DNA of 64,000 bases from Sarcophilus harrisii (GCF_902635505.1 NC_045427.1:598627665-598691664), one strand, 5' to 3'. Positions 1 through 12,599 are shown, counted from the first letter of the stretch. Notes: a model not told the origin generated them from the letters alone. Numbers and translations are program-made.

Positions 1-530
1 AGGGCACATTATGGTCACTATGGTGGACTTGGAAGATTGGAAAGGACAGAGAGTGAACTGTCAGTGTGCAGGGTACTTGATGACACAGCCATGGAGGATG
101 TATAGAATTAGCTTGGGTAGGAAGGGATATTTCTGAAGGAGACCTAAGGAGTATCACAGAGAATTAGGCATAAGATCCCATTATAGAGGTTGGGAGTAGT
201 CCTGGATAAGTAGGACCCCAAGACAGCACTTCCAAAGATCACATGAAATAGTGTCAGGCAATTGGCTGACTAGGAGTGCGTGTCTAGGAAATCAACACTA
301 ACCTTCTTAGAATTTCCCAGAGGATTTTAGATTGAATAACATATTATAGATTGAGAACTGGAAAATAACCTTGAAGGCACCATTTTCCAGGAGATTGACC
401 CCTCCAAAGTTTTAAATGATGTGTCCCAGTTGCATGGTAGTAAGTAGCCAAAATGAAATTTAAACGGCCCTCTGATTCCTAAACCAAGACATTTTTCACT
501 GTCTCTGCAATAATAACTGCATTCATGTTG
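1..530. other. no recognisable feature
   Basis: AT-moderate DNA without a coding frame or repeat I recognise. Confidence 0.5.
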
Positions 531-534
531 TGCT

Positions 535-720
535 TTAAGATTTGCAAAGAGCTTTAGGTGTTATCTAATTTGATACAACAATCCTGAGGCATAGGTACTA
601 TTTCATTTTATAGATGAAATTGAAATTGAGAGTAGTTAGGTTTACTTAACTCAACAATCACAGACATTTGGCATAATAATGAAAGCAGAAGGCACTTAAC
701 CACAAAGTAGATACAGGCTA
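535..720 (-). mobile_element. MIR-type SINE remnant
   Basis: Reads as the reverse of a MIR: ttgcaaagagctttaggtg, then taggtactatttcattttat, then agatgaaattgaaattgaga. The tRNA-derived head is lost. Confidence 0.6.
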
Positions 721-979
721 AGTAAGATTATGCCCTCAAACTTTTAAGCTTTATAAGAAATTTTAAGTCTGCTGTTGAGGACTGCAGGGTGTGATTTCCA
801 AATGTAGAATTCTCTTTCATAATAGGCCCTTAGTAAGAGTTTGTTGATTTTACTTTAACTGACTCCTTAATCAACCTGTCTGAATGCTATCTTTATAATT
901 TTTCCACTTCTCCATCCTAAAAAAAACAAAAACCCCAAACCAAAAAATTAAACTTAATTTTTCTAATTTAATTGATGGT

Positions 980-1520
980 ACTATTTCCAGTGTCACCTGG
1001 CCTGGAAACTCTCGGGTATTTTCTCCTCTTTCCCTTTATTCCACCCTACATCTAATCTCTTACCAAATTTAGTCACTTTGATCTCTGCAATGTCCCTCGC
1101 ATCTGACCTCTCTTATTTTCCTTATGAAAATATTCTTTTCCCACTGTCATACTTGGCCAGGCCATTATTAATTCTCTTCTGGACTATTAGAATAGCTTCT
1201 AATCAGTCCCCTGCTTCATTTTATACTAATCAATTCCATACACTCTCTTTTACCACCAACTAGTCATTGCTTGATCTCATCCTGCTTTCATATTGCTCTC
1301 TCCAGTTCTGCAATTGCCCCCCTTCCTATCTCGTCTAGCAAAAGCTCTCTCTTCTTTCAGGGAAGAGCTTGGATCATCTCTTCCATTCTCCTCATTGCTG
1401 AATCTCCCATAGCTCAGTGTTTGATCTCTGATATACTTATTTCACTCTGATTTATATTTGTCCTGTCTTCCTATCAACACTTTGAATGCAAAAGCTGTCA
1501 TTTTTTCCACCTTTGTTTCT
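980..1520 (+). mobile_element. L2 LINE fragment (3' part)
   Basis: Shows the order of phrases typical of L2: ctctgcaatgtccctcgcat, ctggactattagaatagctt, and then a T-rich end with tttgaatgcaaaagctgtca. It explains the short open frame here as non-host. Confidence 0.6.
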
Positions 1521-1652
1521 ATGTAATAACATTTTTCATCTCTGTCAGCATACTGATAACAAGCTATTTTCATCATTGATGACAGGAGCCACATTTGCAT
1601 TCTGAGATTCACTGTGATAAATGAGGGAGGACTAAAAGGGGAGAGTCAAAGG

Positions 1653-1995
1653 TGGTGTGTGGGAGGATGCAAGATCCCCTTTCCCAAATTAACTAATCAG
1701 AGACATCTTTAGGTACAAAGAGAAAGCATTTATTTAGTCCCTGCAGGGAGAGGCCCAGACACACCTGGGAGCCATCCCAACTCTGCCATGTGCTCCTGGA
1801 ACCCAGCCTGCTTCTGCCCTGTCCAGGATTTAAAAGCAAAAGATCTGAGCCTTCTCGCTGGATAGACTAAAAGGACATAAATGTTGTGCCAGTTTCCTTT
1901 TATTGTCCTGCCTCAGTTTCCCTAAATTGTTCTGTCTCAATCCCCTTGGTTGCAAACCCCCTTTCTGACCATTAGGACTGAGATAATTAGGGCTG
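1653..1995 (-). mobile_element. LTR fossil, minus strand
   Basis: On the minus strand it has a TATA-like ctttTAAATcc, an AATAAA signal about 100 bases later (plus-strand TTTATT near 1730) and an end in CA. It is an endogenous retrovirus LTR fragment of unassigned class with no internal viral sequence attached. The boundary near 1995 is approximate. Confidence 0.5.
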
Positions 1996-1999
1996 GGAG

Positions 2000-2383
2000 C
2001 CCTGACCATTAGCATTTCATAGGGAGGTAAGTTAGAGATGTGCTTACATCTCTCTTGTTCCAGACTGTATCCAATGTATCAGAATTTATGGTTCTATCCC
2101 GAACCTGTCAGAACCCGATTGATGGTCCCTGCCTGGAGATTCCCATGCTCATTAGTGTTCTGACTCCACCCCTTGCCTTTGTCTCCCCTGATCTCTGGAG
2201 CCCTATAAAAATCACTGGAATCTCACACTGATGCTGAGTTCTTTGAGATGGAAAGTCCAATTCAGCCCTGGAGGGACAAATGGATTCTGCTCTGCCCCCA
2301 GACAATCTCTCCCTCTCAGAAACCCAAATAAAATATTAAAAACTCTCTAATTTCTATCTTGCCTCAGTTTCTCCAGCATTACA
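2000..2383 (+). mobile_element. LTR fossil, plus strand
   Basis: Contains ccCTATAAAAatc (TATAAAA 2204-2210), AATAAA at 2327-2332 and a likely LTR end in ...gcattaca at 2383. Promoter-to-poly(A) spacing fits a retroviral LTR. It abuts an LTR piece of opposite orientation; the family is unassigned. Confidence 0.5.
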
Positions 2384-2619
2384 TAACCACCCTTGACTAA
2401 TGGTCCCCAGTGTTGGCTGCCTCCCACAAGTCATGGTACTTTCTGCAACTTCACTAACTTCTTGTATCCCAGGGTTCAAAGTGCATCCCTCCAGAGACCG
2501 TGTGATCTCTCTTCCCTCCTCCTCGCTCCCCCCACCTTCCAGGGTCCCAGTTCTGGGAACAGGAATCATGTGACTCAATACCAAGAAATACTTCATCAAT
2601 CAGTCCCAATCAGTGGCTC

Positions 2620-2810
2620 TTATATTGTGAACCTGGGTAATGAGAAAAACAGTAAAGCCTCTGAAAGGAATGGAGAAGTTGGGAGGACCACTGGGTTTAG
2701 GGAGGAAAGATGGGGTCTGTTTTGGACATATTGAGTTTGAAGTGTCTCAGAGACATATAGGTGGAAATGTCAAGCAAGGAATAAAAACAACAACATATGT
2801 GTTCATCAAA
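2620..2810 (-). mobile_element. L2 fragment, reverse orientation
   Basis: Phrases such as tctgttttggacatattgag and gtggaaatgtcaagcaag are the reverse complement of internal L2. The same phrases occur again near 35,080. Confidence 0.55.
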
Positions 2811-2984
2811 GATGTTTGCAGTTATTAAGGAAGAGGTCCAAATAGAAGGATTTTTTAGAGATGGCAGATTCTTTCAGGTAATTTTGTTTGATAACATGAT
2901 ACTGAATTTATCAAAGCCCCCAAATACTAGAAGCCTAGGACAATGAGATCCTATGCTATTCAAAAGAGGCATGTTTATCAATTT

Positions 2985-3062
2985 ACCAAAAAAAACCCCC
3001 AAAAAACAACAAAAAAAACACCCAAAACCAAAAAGCAAAACAAAACAAAAAAAAAAAAAACC
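2985..3062. repeat. A-rich simple repeat
   Basis: A runs broken by CC and CAA. It accounts for the low-complexity open frames on both strands here. Confidence 0.8.
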
Positions 3063-3109
3063 AACTTTTACTTTTTCAAGGTCATGTCTCCCTGATCTTT
3101 GTGAAGGGT

Positions 3110-3470
3110 GTACCTGGATTAGAAAAATTTTGAATCTCAACCCCCTCCCAGACTCTTGAGAGCATCCCCACCCTCCTACTTGGTTCCCAAAGGAAACTCC
3201 CACAATTATCCTTACCCACAATTCATTTGGAGATCTTGGCCTAGGGCTTAATCATCACCCATTACTGACCTGGAAATTCCTCAATTCATCTGATGATCTC
3301 TCCCTAGCCCTGGGCCATTAAAAACTTAATATAATCTGTATCCCAGCCTTTGCTATCTTCCTAATCAGGAACTAACCCACTGAGAGAGCTACTCAGTGAA
3401 AATAAACCCATTTCTGCCAAAAGCCTTGCTTAGAGATTGGGACTGAGAATTCTTTCACAAAACCTGTAAC
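3110..3470 (+). mobile_element. possible LTR fossil
   Basis: A TATA-like ccattaaaaacttaata (about 3317) is followed by AATAAA (about 3401) and then a CA end (...cctgtaaca, about 3470). The layout is LTR-like. The family and 5' edge are uncertain. Confidence 0.4.
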
Positions 3471-3509
3471 ACCACCCTGGGGTGTAAGAGTATTCTCACC
3501 CCTCAACAG

Positions 3510-5170
3510 TCATATCAATAAAACTACAAAACTTATTTTGTAGAGCAAGAAAAAAAAATAAAATTTTTCTGGAAGAACAAAATGTCAGTAATATCAAGGA
3601 AATTAATGAAAAATCAAATGCAAAGGAAGGTGGTTTAGTTGTATCAGATCTAAAACTGTATCACAGAGTGGCAATCATCAAAACTATTTGGTACTAGCTA
3701 AGAAACAGAGTAGCGGATCAGTGGAATAGATTAGATATACAAAACTGTAGTAAATATTTGTAGTAATCTACTATTTGGTAAATCCAAAGACTCCATCTTC
3801 CAGAATCAGAACTTACTACTTGACAAAAACTTCTGAAAAAACTGGAAAATATTATAGCAGAAACTAAGTATAGACCAACACCGCATACGCTATTCTAAGA
3901 TAAAGTTGAAAGATAAGTTGAATCATGAAATGTCATGATTTAGACATAAAGGGTGATATCATAAGCAAATTAGGAGACTAAGGAATAGTATGCCATAAGA
4001 TCTATGGAGAAGGGAAGAATTTATGACCATATAAGGCAGAGATTATGAAATGCAAAATGATTGATTCTGATTGCATTAAATTTTAAAAAAGTTTTTGCAC
4101 AAACAAAATCAATGCAACCAAGATCAGAAGGAAAGCAGAAAGCTGGGAAACAATTTTTATAGTTAATGTTTCTGTTAAAGGCCTCATTTCTATATAGAGA
4201 ATTAAGTCAAATTTATAATTCAGGTCATTCTCCAATTGAATAGTCAAAGTATATGAAGAAAACACTTTTAGATGAATAAATAAAAGCTATCTATAACCAT
4301 GTGAAAAAATGTTCTAAACCACTATTGATTGAAGAAATGCAAATTAAAACTCTTCTGAAGTACCATCTCAAACTTTGGCTAATATGATTGAGAAGGATAA
4401 TGATAAATATTGAAAATATGGAAAGATCAGAACACTAATGAATTGTTGGTGGAGTTAGGATCACATCAAACTATTCTGGTAATTTGGAACTATGTCCAAA
4501 AGGATCTGTGTATCAATCTGTGTATAGTCTTGATCTAGCCAAATCACTACTAGGTCTATATTCCAAAGAGATTATAAAAAAAGGAAAAGGGACCCACATG
4601 TACAAAAATATTTATAGCAGTTCCTTTTGTGCTGGCAAAAAAGTGGAAATTGAGGGGATGCCCATCAATTGTGGAATGGCTGATCAAATTGTGGTATATA
4701 AATATAATGGAATATTATTGTTTTATAAGAAATTATGAGCAGGCAGATTTCAGAGAAAACCTATAAAGACTTATATGAACTGATACTGAGTGAAATGAGC
4801 AGACTCAGGAGAACATTGCACACAGTAACAGTAATATTGTACAATGATTTAACTCTTCTCAGTGATGCAATAATCCAAGACAATTCCAAAAGACAAATGA
4901 TGGAAAATTTCATCCATATCCAGAGAAAGAACTATGGAGTCTTTATGCAGATGAAAGCATACAGTTTTCAGTTTGGGAAATTTTTTTTCTTTTGTTTTTT
5001 CCTTTTTGTTCTTAGTCTTGTGTATGGAACCATGTTTAACATGATTTTATGTATATGACCTATGTCAGATTGCTTGCTGTTTTGGAAGGAGGGAGAAAAA
5101 CTTGGAACTCAAAATTTTATAAAAATAAATATTGAAAGCTATGTTTTCATGTAATCGGAAAACATTTTTT
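3510..5170 (+). mobile_element. L1 LINE 3' end (about 1.65 kb)
   Basis: Sequence order follows marsupial L1: the end of ORF2 (ggaagaacaaaatgtcag, tggtactagctaagaaacag, gcccatcaattgtggaatgg), then the 3' UTR (gaactgatactgagtgaaat, ccagagaaagaactatggag, tatgtcagattgcttgctgt) and an A-rich end. It is 5'-truncated and carries many changes. Peptides read here (for example GMPINCGMADQIVVYKYNG) are decayed ORF2 C-terminus, not host protein. Confidence 0.85.
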
Positions 5171-5940
5171 ACTTTAAGTTTTTTAAAAAACCTGAAAAAA
5201 TAGATCACTACATAAATTTCAGGTATGTGTTAAACAATGATTCAGAACCAGAATTGAACTGAAGGAAGAGGGTAGGTTGGATCATACTGGGGAAATTACA
5301 TGGCACTTTGAATAATTCCAATCACCATCTTAACACAAAGCCATCAATATTCTCAAAAGAACTGAAATTACTAGTTGCTGTAGAGGTAAAGGAGAGATGT
5401 ATGATGAATATAAGTAAGCTGCAGTATATTTCCAATAATGAAGAAATGGCATAAATTAATTCAACCAGTAAATATATGATTGAAACGAGAAACAGGCTGG
5501 ACAAGAGAGCAAGAAGAGATAAAAGACAAGACTCTCATGGAATGACATGATGCTTTCATGGGACATTAAATGGAAATATTATAATACTAAGTGGAAACTC
5601 TTAGATATCAAAATTTGGCTTTTTCTACAATTATTTAAAAACATTAGACAATTAGCAATTAAACATGAAAACCACTCAGAGGAGAGTATCCTAATATTCC
5701 CTGTTTGAAGGGGTAGGTGGTTGGGGACAAATGGCTGAAAACTCCTATTGTTCAGATTTTTATAATTAGTCTCATCAACACAAATATTTTGGTAAAGTTA
5801 TGAGAGAATATAAACAAGAATCTTATAGGGTAAGAAGTCATTGATCAATTTTACTCTGAAATAATGGAGGAGGCAGGTAAGCTCTCAGATTCATTGAATT
5901 ATAAATTTAGTAAGGGGTTTATGTTTGTTTATTCTTTTTT
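5171..5940. other. no recognisable feature
   Basis: AT-rich DNA, no gene or clear repeat seen. Confidence 0.45.
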
Positions 5941-5944
5941 TTCC

Positions 5945-6060
5945 TGGTGGTAAGCCTCAAGAGGGAAGTGAATATAAACTAAATATGTTCTCTTTTTCCA
6001 GTGCCTAATACAGTGATTTGCACAAAGTAAGCACTCAATACATGTTTGCTGAATATGTTA
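5945..6060 (+). mobile_element. L2 3' end
   Basis: Typical L2 terminus: ccagtgcctaatacagtgat, then agtaagcactcaatacatgt, then ttgctgaa. Confidence 0.65.
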
Positions 6061-6690
6061 GCTGTTTTCATAAAAGATGAGGGTAAGAATCATAAGAGAT
6101 GTAATTTAGGAAAACAGGTTTGTTTTTTATAATCTCATTAAATACTGAATTTGGTGTATCTGAGTCATAACTCATCTGTTAAGTAAGATTTTAAATAACT
6201 TTTTTTAAGGTTATTTAAAAAAAAAAAATTTCTCTTAAGGAAATGGTTTCATATCAGAAAATGTTAAATCTGTAGCAACTAAGTACTTCTGATGACTCAG
6301 AATGGATCAGTCAACAATGTAATTAAAAGAAAAAAAAAAACCCAGCAACACCCAGTGACCTATGTTTTCTTTATATATGTAAATAGACAAGATTGCTCCA
6401 CCATTTCCCATAAAAACCAGGGACTATCAGAAGTGCACAGAAATGGGAGAATGAGTGAAATAATTAAAAAGTAATCATACATCATGATGAGGTTACAAGA
6501 AAAGTCCCTCTAACCAAATTCAGTTGATTAATTCAGTTGAGGTGTTTGGTCTTCCTGAATTTACCTTAATTGGAGTCCCCTTACAGAATTATTTATTACA
6601 TTTTAACTCAAGACAATGGCTTATATGTTAAAAGGAGGGTTAGGAATACTTGGGTGCTGAAAGGAAATTATAAGTCAAAACTAGTCTTAT
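6061..6690. other. no recognisable feature
   Basis: Unique-looking AT-rich sequence; short open frames here lack coding character. Confidence 0.45.
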
Positions 6691-6694
6691 TAGC

Positions 6695-6850
6695 AAGTAT
6701 TTGTCAGTTATCCACCAAATTTGGGGGTTACACATCATTAACCACTGTTTGTTAAATCTGGGGATTATACAAGTCATTAGTAATTGTTTACAAAATTTGG
6801 AGGATACAGATATCAGTAGTAGTTATTTCTTCAAATCTGAAGAGCATATA
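6695..6850. repeat. degenerate short tandem repeat (about 45 bp unit)
   Basis: Three to four diverged units share the pattern ...atcattA-rTnnttGTTtncaaAtttGGrG...: caccaaatttgggggtt, tgttaaatctggggatt, tacaaaatttggaggat, ttcaaatctgaagagc. Each is preceded by a variant of cattaaccac or cattagtaat. Copies are strongly diverged. Confidence 0.5.
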
Positions 6851-7204
6851 TATACATTGCCAAACTGTACCACTCAGGTCCTTATTACAGAAAACTTACC
6901 TACTTGCATATTCAGAGTCCACAAAATGGAGGCTTAAAATAAAATGGAGTAAGTTATGGCAAGGTAACAAACTCATTCTCATTATAAGGAATACTGTGAA
7001 GAATGTAAATTACCAAAGTGGATTTGAGAAAGGTCAGGAATCCATGGGAGGGAATGAAAGCCCGCATCTTTGTCTTATCCCATTCCTAATTCTCCTTCTT
7101 TCTCAGTGAAATCACATGTCATCTTTGAGCTTCTAGAGACAACATAAGACTTACCCCGATTGCAAAACAAGGTGCGACTCCTTGTGATCTCTCATCATTA
7201 ATAC

Positions 7205-7935
7205 CCAAACAACTGCCAGGAGCTTTACACCTCTCATGCTTCCGGCTCTCTTTGGACACTGCCATTCTCTTGATGCAGGAGCTTGGCAACTCATGCTTCT
7301 AAGACTTCTGGTTGGTCTTTGCCTTCAAAACTCTTCCCCCTCTAGTCCCCTCCCCTCAGCTCTCAAAGTGATGCTCCTGACAACACAGGACCAACCACAG
7401 CACCCCCACTCTTCTGCTGCTGCCCCACTTCAATAAAATCCAGTAGCTCCTTATCACTCCTTGGATCAAAAATCCCCTTTGGCTTTTAAAGTTCTTCCAA
7501 TTTTTCCAGTTTTACTTCCCTCCATATATTCTTTGATTCAGTGACACCATATTTATTCTTCACATAAGACACTCTATAGCCTATGTAACATTTTCACTGG
7601 CGCTTTCTCATGCGGAGAATTCTCTTATTTCCTTCCTCTAGCTTCTCTGACTTCTATCTCAGTTTTAACTTTCTTCAAGGTTTTAATCATTTTTTCTTTT
7701 TAATGCTAATGTCTTCCTTTTATAGTCGAAAGATATCTTTAATTTGGGTAAATCTTATATTGCCTCTAGAAGCCCCAATTTATCCTTTTTTTCTCTGTAC
7801 ACAGTAGTTTGCATACTGTCTTCCCTATTAGAATGTGAACTCCCAGAGTGCAGTAAACTATTTTTGCCTTTGTATTCCCAATGCTTACATAATGCTTGGC
7901 AAATAGTAGGAGGTTAATGCTTGCTGACTAGACAA
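7205..7935 (+). mobile_element. L2 LINE 3' region
   Basis: Contains aaagtgatgctcctgacaac, caataaaatccagtagctcc and the terminal atgcttggcaaatagtagga. These are L2 hallmarks in the correct order. The reading frames here derive from it. Confidence 0.75.
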
Positions 7936-8880
7936 GTAGCAGGAATTGAGATCCTGCCCAATTACAGCCAAATATGGCTTGAAGAAATTCAAAGAGCAAA
8001 GGATATATATTAAAACAATCAAAGCACTGTCATGCAGATGTCAAGATTTGGTGGTAAGCTCACAAGGGAGGATATAATTTTTTTCTTGGTTTTAGCTGTT
8101 ATTTTGTAGCTTTTCTCTCCTTAGCAAATCCCTTCACTTCTTTGGGGCTCACTCCCCCCCACAATTTACCCATTGAAGAGGTATGAGACCACCCCATCTA
8201 AGGTCTGTTCCAGTTTAATACTTGTGATTATGACCATGATGAATCAATAAGGATTCCTAAGTTCTTGAGAAGAGAAACTAGAACTGAAGGGGGTCTCAGA
8301 AAGACCTTTTGTATTACTCCCTCATCCTTTTTTCACCAACACCAAGGAGTGGGTGGTGAGCAGGAGAGGGAAAGCAACACCTTTGTAAAGGCAGACCTGT
8401 TATCACACTTACAAGGCATCAAACTGTCTGAAACCTAATTTTTTTTTTTTCATTTGTCTGCTTCTATGTCAATAGGTGACAGAAATGGAGGGGATCTTGA
8501 AGATTATTCTGAACCATTCCTTCACTCTATATGTGACAAAATCCAAGCAGGGGAAGTGACTTTTCTCACCTCCCCCCAAAAAGAGGAATTCAGGATTTAG
8601 ACGATTTAGACAAAATTATGAAATCAATGCAACCCAAGTTTTTTTTTTTTTTCCTTTTCCTAATACCTACTTTTTCATGTACTCCTCCTGTCTTCCCAAA
8701 ATTTTACTGACTTTAATCTGTGCTAAAGACGGGCTGGAATCAGTCATTTACACCTTATTATAAATTTGCAGCTCTGTGTATTATCTGCTAGGAATATTTG
8801 AATACATTCTCTCAACATGGAATGAAACGCTCACTATCCTGTTAAAAGAATTCAGTCAAAAGACTGGGAGAAAGGCATAA
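7936..8880. other. no recognisable feature
   Basis: A few T runs (8437-8450, 8639-8652); no gene or repeat family recognised. Confidence 0.45.
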
Positions 8881-8990
8881 ACAGTCAATCAGCAAATATT
8901 TGTTAAGCTAAGCACTGTTGGACTCTGGGAATACAAAGTCAAACAATCTCTACACTGAAGGAGTTTATACTATCAAGGGAGACTAGTAAA
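8881..8990 (-). mobile_element. L2 3' end, reverse
   Basis: cagcaaatatttgttaagct, then agcactgttggactctggga, then aggagtttatactatcaagg: the reverse of the L2 terminus. Confidence 0.6.
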
Positions 8991-8993
8991 CAA

Positions 8994-9033
<40 letters not shown>

Positions 9034-9034
9034 G
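8994..9034. repeat. (CA)n/(TA)n microsatellite
   Basis: A CA tract of about 26 bases flanked by TA repeats. Confidence 0.95.
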
Positions 9035-9339
9035 TATGAATGAATTCAAAACAAATACAAGGTAGTTAAAATATAAGATAGGTAGAGCACTAGAATTTGG
9101 AAGATAGGAGACATCTTTAGAGTGCTTCTCAATCTTTGAAATTATACTTTAGAGCAGATTATATGACTCCCACAGCTATGAGTAGGAGATGGATTCTTAA
9201 CCAAATAAGAAATGGAGCCAGTTACAAAAGACAAAATGTAAATATCTAGGATAGAAAGAGAAGTAATTAAATATGTGTTTGGGGGGTGAAATCTTATCAA
9301 ATTTCTTTGATAAAGAGTTTGGTATCTAAGACATTGAAA

Positions 9340-9860
9340 TAATTTTTCAAAATAAATTTTTATTGATAGCTTCTGTTTCTTATATCATAATTATCCAAGG
9401 TATCCTTCCTCCTATCCCTCCTGAGTCATCCCATATAACAAATACTTTTGGAAGGAAAAAAAACCCCAGCATAATTAGTCAATACATTGAAAATATCCAA
9501 AAACTGATCTTATAGATAATACCCACCTCCCACCTCTACATTAGGTGGGATTGGAGTTGTCCTCATATCTCCTCATTCAAGTCTTATTGGATTTTTGTAA
9601 TTCTGAGTCTATTTTTTTTGGTGTGTATTCTTTCAATTTACATTGTTAGAATTACTGCAGTTATGCTGCTTTCTTGGCTGCATTTACTTCACTCTGCATC
9701 AGTTCAAACAGATCTTCCAATGCTTCTTTGTATTCATCACACACATAATTTTTTACAGTACAGTCATATTGTATTACATTCATGTACCACCATTTGTTTA
9801 AGCCATTCCTTAATTGATGGACATCTAGTTTCCAATTCTTTGTTATATATAAGCAACATG
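9340..9860 (-). mobile_element. L1 3' end, reverse
   Basis: Starts with the reverse poly(A)-side phrase aaataaatttttattgatag and runs through cattccttaattgatggaca, the reverse of the L1 ORF2 3' end. The open frame on the minus strand (9661-9879) is relic ORF2/3' UTR. Confidence 0.7.
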
Positions 9861-9944
9861 TATTTATACAAAGAGACATTTATATACATATACATAACAC
9901 ATACATATATATATGTGTATCAATGGATATGGCAAACAGGCATT

Positions 9945-11020
9945 GCCTGGTAAGTGATCAAAAGATGAACAGTTCTCACAAGAATTGCAAAGTGTTTGCA
10001 ACCACATTAAAGAATGGCAAATCATTATTATACACAAGAGGTTAGGTGGCATAGTAATAGAGGGCTGGGCCTAGTCAGAAAGACTTGAGTTCCAATTTTG
10101 TCTCATAATCTTAGAGACCCCTGGACAAGTAACTTAATGTGTATGCCTCAGTTTCCCAGTCTGTAAAATGGAGATTAAAATAATAGCACCTATCTCCTCA
10201 GACTGTTGTGAAGATTAAATGAAAAAATAATTGTAAAACAGAGAGTCTGTGACATAATAAGCACTACATAAATGTTAGCTATCATTATTATTATTATACA
10301 TTGGCAAAGATGACAAAAAATGGTGATGTTACAGGGACTGTAGTATGATTAGGAATTAGGCATACTAAAATACACTGCTATAGGACTCTGAAATGCTATA
10401 TATATATTTTTCCCCCTCAAATATTTTTTCCTCTAATTACATGTAAAAAGATATCACCATTTTGAAAAGCAATTTGGAATTATGTAATTAAAGTGACTAA
10501 CAATCCCTATATTTTTTGATCTTTAGTCTTTTACTGGACCCATGCCATAAGAAAATCATTGATAAGAAGAAAGTTTCCATACACACCAAAATATTTATAG
10601 CAGTGCTTCTTATGATAGTAAAGAATTAAAAACAAGTTGATGCCCACTGACTGGAAATGACTAAACAAAATGTGGCACATGAATATAATGAAATATTACT
10701 GGGCTATAAGAAATGATCAATGTGATGAATGCAGAGAAACATGAACAGATCAACATGAACTGATAAGACTTAAGTAAGCACAGCCAAGAAAACACCACAG
10801 ACAGTAACTGTCCCAACATAAATGAAGAAAACCACCACACATCAAAAAGTAAAGCGAACACAGCACATTTCTAAGATCAAGCTCATCCTGATACATCCTC
10901 CATAGAAGTGAGCAGGCCCACAGGTGACACTGCACACGTTTATGGAATTTTTTTCAATGCATTAATTGGTTGTGCTGATTTTTTTCCCTTTTCTTTTCTT
11001 CCTGTCTTAAAAACTGATGA
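9945..11020 (+). mobile_element. L1 3' end interrupted by a SINE
   Basis: L1 phrases before (gatcaaaagatgaacag) and after (gcaatttggaattatgt, aaaatatttatagcagtgct, aaatattactgggctataag) frame a SINE at 10045-10300. Quite diverged, with the tail ending around 11020. Confidence 0.6.
10045..10300 (+). mobile_element. MIR/tRNA-type SINE, near full length
   Basis: The tRNA-like head (ggtggcatagtaatagaggg) is followed by gacaagtaacttaatgtg, cctcagtttcccagtctgta, aaaatggagattaaaataat and a MIR-like 3' end with a TTA repeat. It sits inside an L1. Confidence 0.75.
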
Positions 11021-11124
11021 CATAAGAAAACAAATACAAAAGCTTATTTTAAAAAATTACATCTTTAGAAGGCAGCTGTTCTGTCACTCTGGCAGTAACA
11101 TATCTCAGGTACAAGGATCAGGAA

Positions 11125-11200
11125 AAACCATTCATTCATCCAACATATACTGATTAAATGCCTACTCTGTGCAAGTACATAGGCACCAGGGCATGCTGCT
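11125..11200 (-). mobile_element. L2 3' end, reverse
   Basis: attcattcatccaacatata, then tgcctactctgtgcaagt. Confidence 0.5.
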
Positions 11201-11454
11201 TTGATGCCTCTTGGGAAAGACGTCTCCAGTGGGATCTCTGCTAGGCCTTTAGCCACAGGATGGCCTGTGTATAAAATTCATAGATAACAAAAAGTGGTAA
11301 GAAAGACATTAAGCACGTTGGGTAAAAAGTGTTAGTACTGTACTGAAAAAGATGTTGCCAGGTGAGAGCTTTGGGTCAAATAGAATTTAAAAGGAAAAAA
11401 GTCAGCAGTACAAATTAAGATGGAGAGACACATTCAGACAAGAATTCATCTGGG

Positions 11455-11665
11455 AAAGATAGGTGGAGCCATGGATAGAGCTCTTCATTAGAGATCAGAA
11501 CAAGTTCAAACCCTGCCTCAGACACTAACTGGTTTTGTCCCTAGGCAATCTCTTTCAATCTGTTTCCTCAACTGTAAAATGGAGACAAGGTTGTTGGGTA
11601 AATCAAACGAGATGTTTGTAAAGCACTCTGCAAACCTTAAAGTGCTATATTAATACAAGTTTTAG
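11455..11665 (+). mobile_element. MIR/tRNA-type SINE
   Basis: ggtggagccatggatagagc head, cctcagacactaact, ctcaactgtaaaatggagac, then taaagcactctgcaaacctt. Confidence 0.7.
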
Positions 11666-11929
11666 TGAACTACCAGCAGAAAAATTACAATGCACCAAAA
11701 AGGTAAATTTAATCTCAGGTTTCATTCTGAGAGGCACAGTGTTCAGAAATTAAGATGTGATCATCCCGCTTTATTTTTGACCATGTCAAATTATACCTAG
11801 AATATCATGTGCAATTCTTAAGAGCCACATTTTAGGAAGTACATTGATAAGTTGAGTATTTCCTTGAAAAGGAAAACCAAAATACTGAAAGGCCCCAAGA
11901 ACCTGCCAGATGAGAATCAAAGCAAAGAT

Positions 11930-12135
11930 TCTAATATTTATTTGGTCATGGACACTTTTTGGCAATCTGGTAAAGCCTGTGGATCCAGTCTCTAGAAAAT
12001 GCTTATAAAACAAAATGCACAGGATTACAAAGGAAAATTACTCCAAGTTGATATTAAAAAATATAAAATTCATAGACCTCTTAAAGTATATTCTCAAGAG
12101 TCCTTAGTGGTCTGTGAATCCCAAATTAATAACCC
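11930..12135 (+). mobile_element. ancient dispersed repeat, family unassigned
   Basis: Shares gcaatctggtaaagcctgtg, ggattacaaaggaaaa and a matching order of phrases with 30,975-31,160. Possibly a DNA-transposon remnant, but I cannot name it. Confidence 0.4.
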
Positions 12136-12599
12136 TTGAAAAAACTAGATAGAGATGGTTAGCTGGGAAAAAAGTTTGGGCTATCTCTGTGGGTTTGGGG
12201 GAAAAGATATATTCAAACGTCTAGAGGATTATCATATGGAAGAAGGAAGAAGGTCTAGGTGGCCCTAGGGGATAGAACTAAGATCAGGATGAAGGAGTAT
12301 CTAGTAGTGGAATGAATTGCCCACTGCAGGAGATGGCCATTTCTTCTTTTTTGGGGGTGTCTTTAATCAGAGGAAGGATAATCACTTGGGTGTGCTGTTG
12401 AAGGCATTTGGAAGGAGTGGGTCATGTTGTACTAATGCTTTTTCCTTCTATTTACATTGTATCTATTTTGTATGTACAATTTTTTTTTTCTGAAACCCCA
12501 TGTCTTGAAAAAGTAACTCCTTTATGACAAAGGCTGGAGGAAATGGAAACTCAGTAAAAGCAGATGAAGCAAGGGATACTTTTAGAATATACTCCTCAT

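Noticed and set aside
2953-3221. Lys-rich and Phe-rich frames on opposite strands
   Set aside because: Produced by the A-rich simple repeat at 2985-3062.
4484-5058. Two consecutive open frames on the plus strand
   Set aside because: They are the decayed end and 3' UTR of an L1, recognised by phrase order.
9618-9953. 111-residue frame rich in His, Tyr and Ile
   Set aside because: Reversed L1 plus a TA/CA microsatellite.
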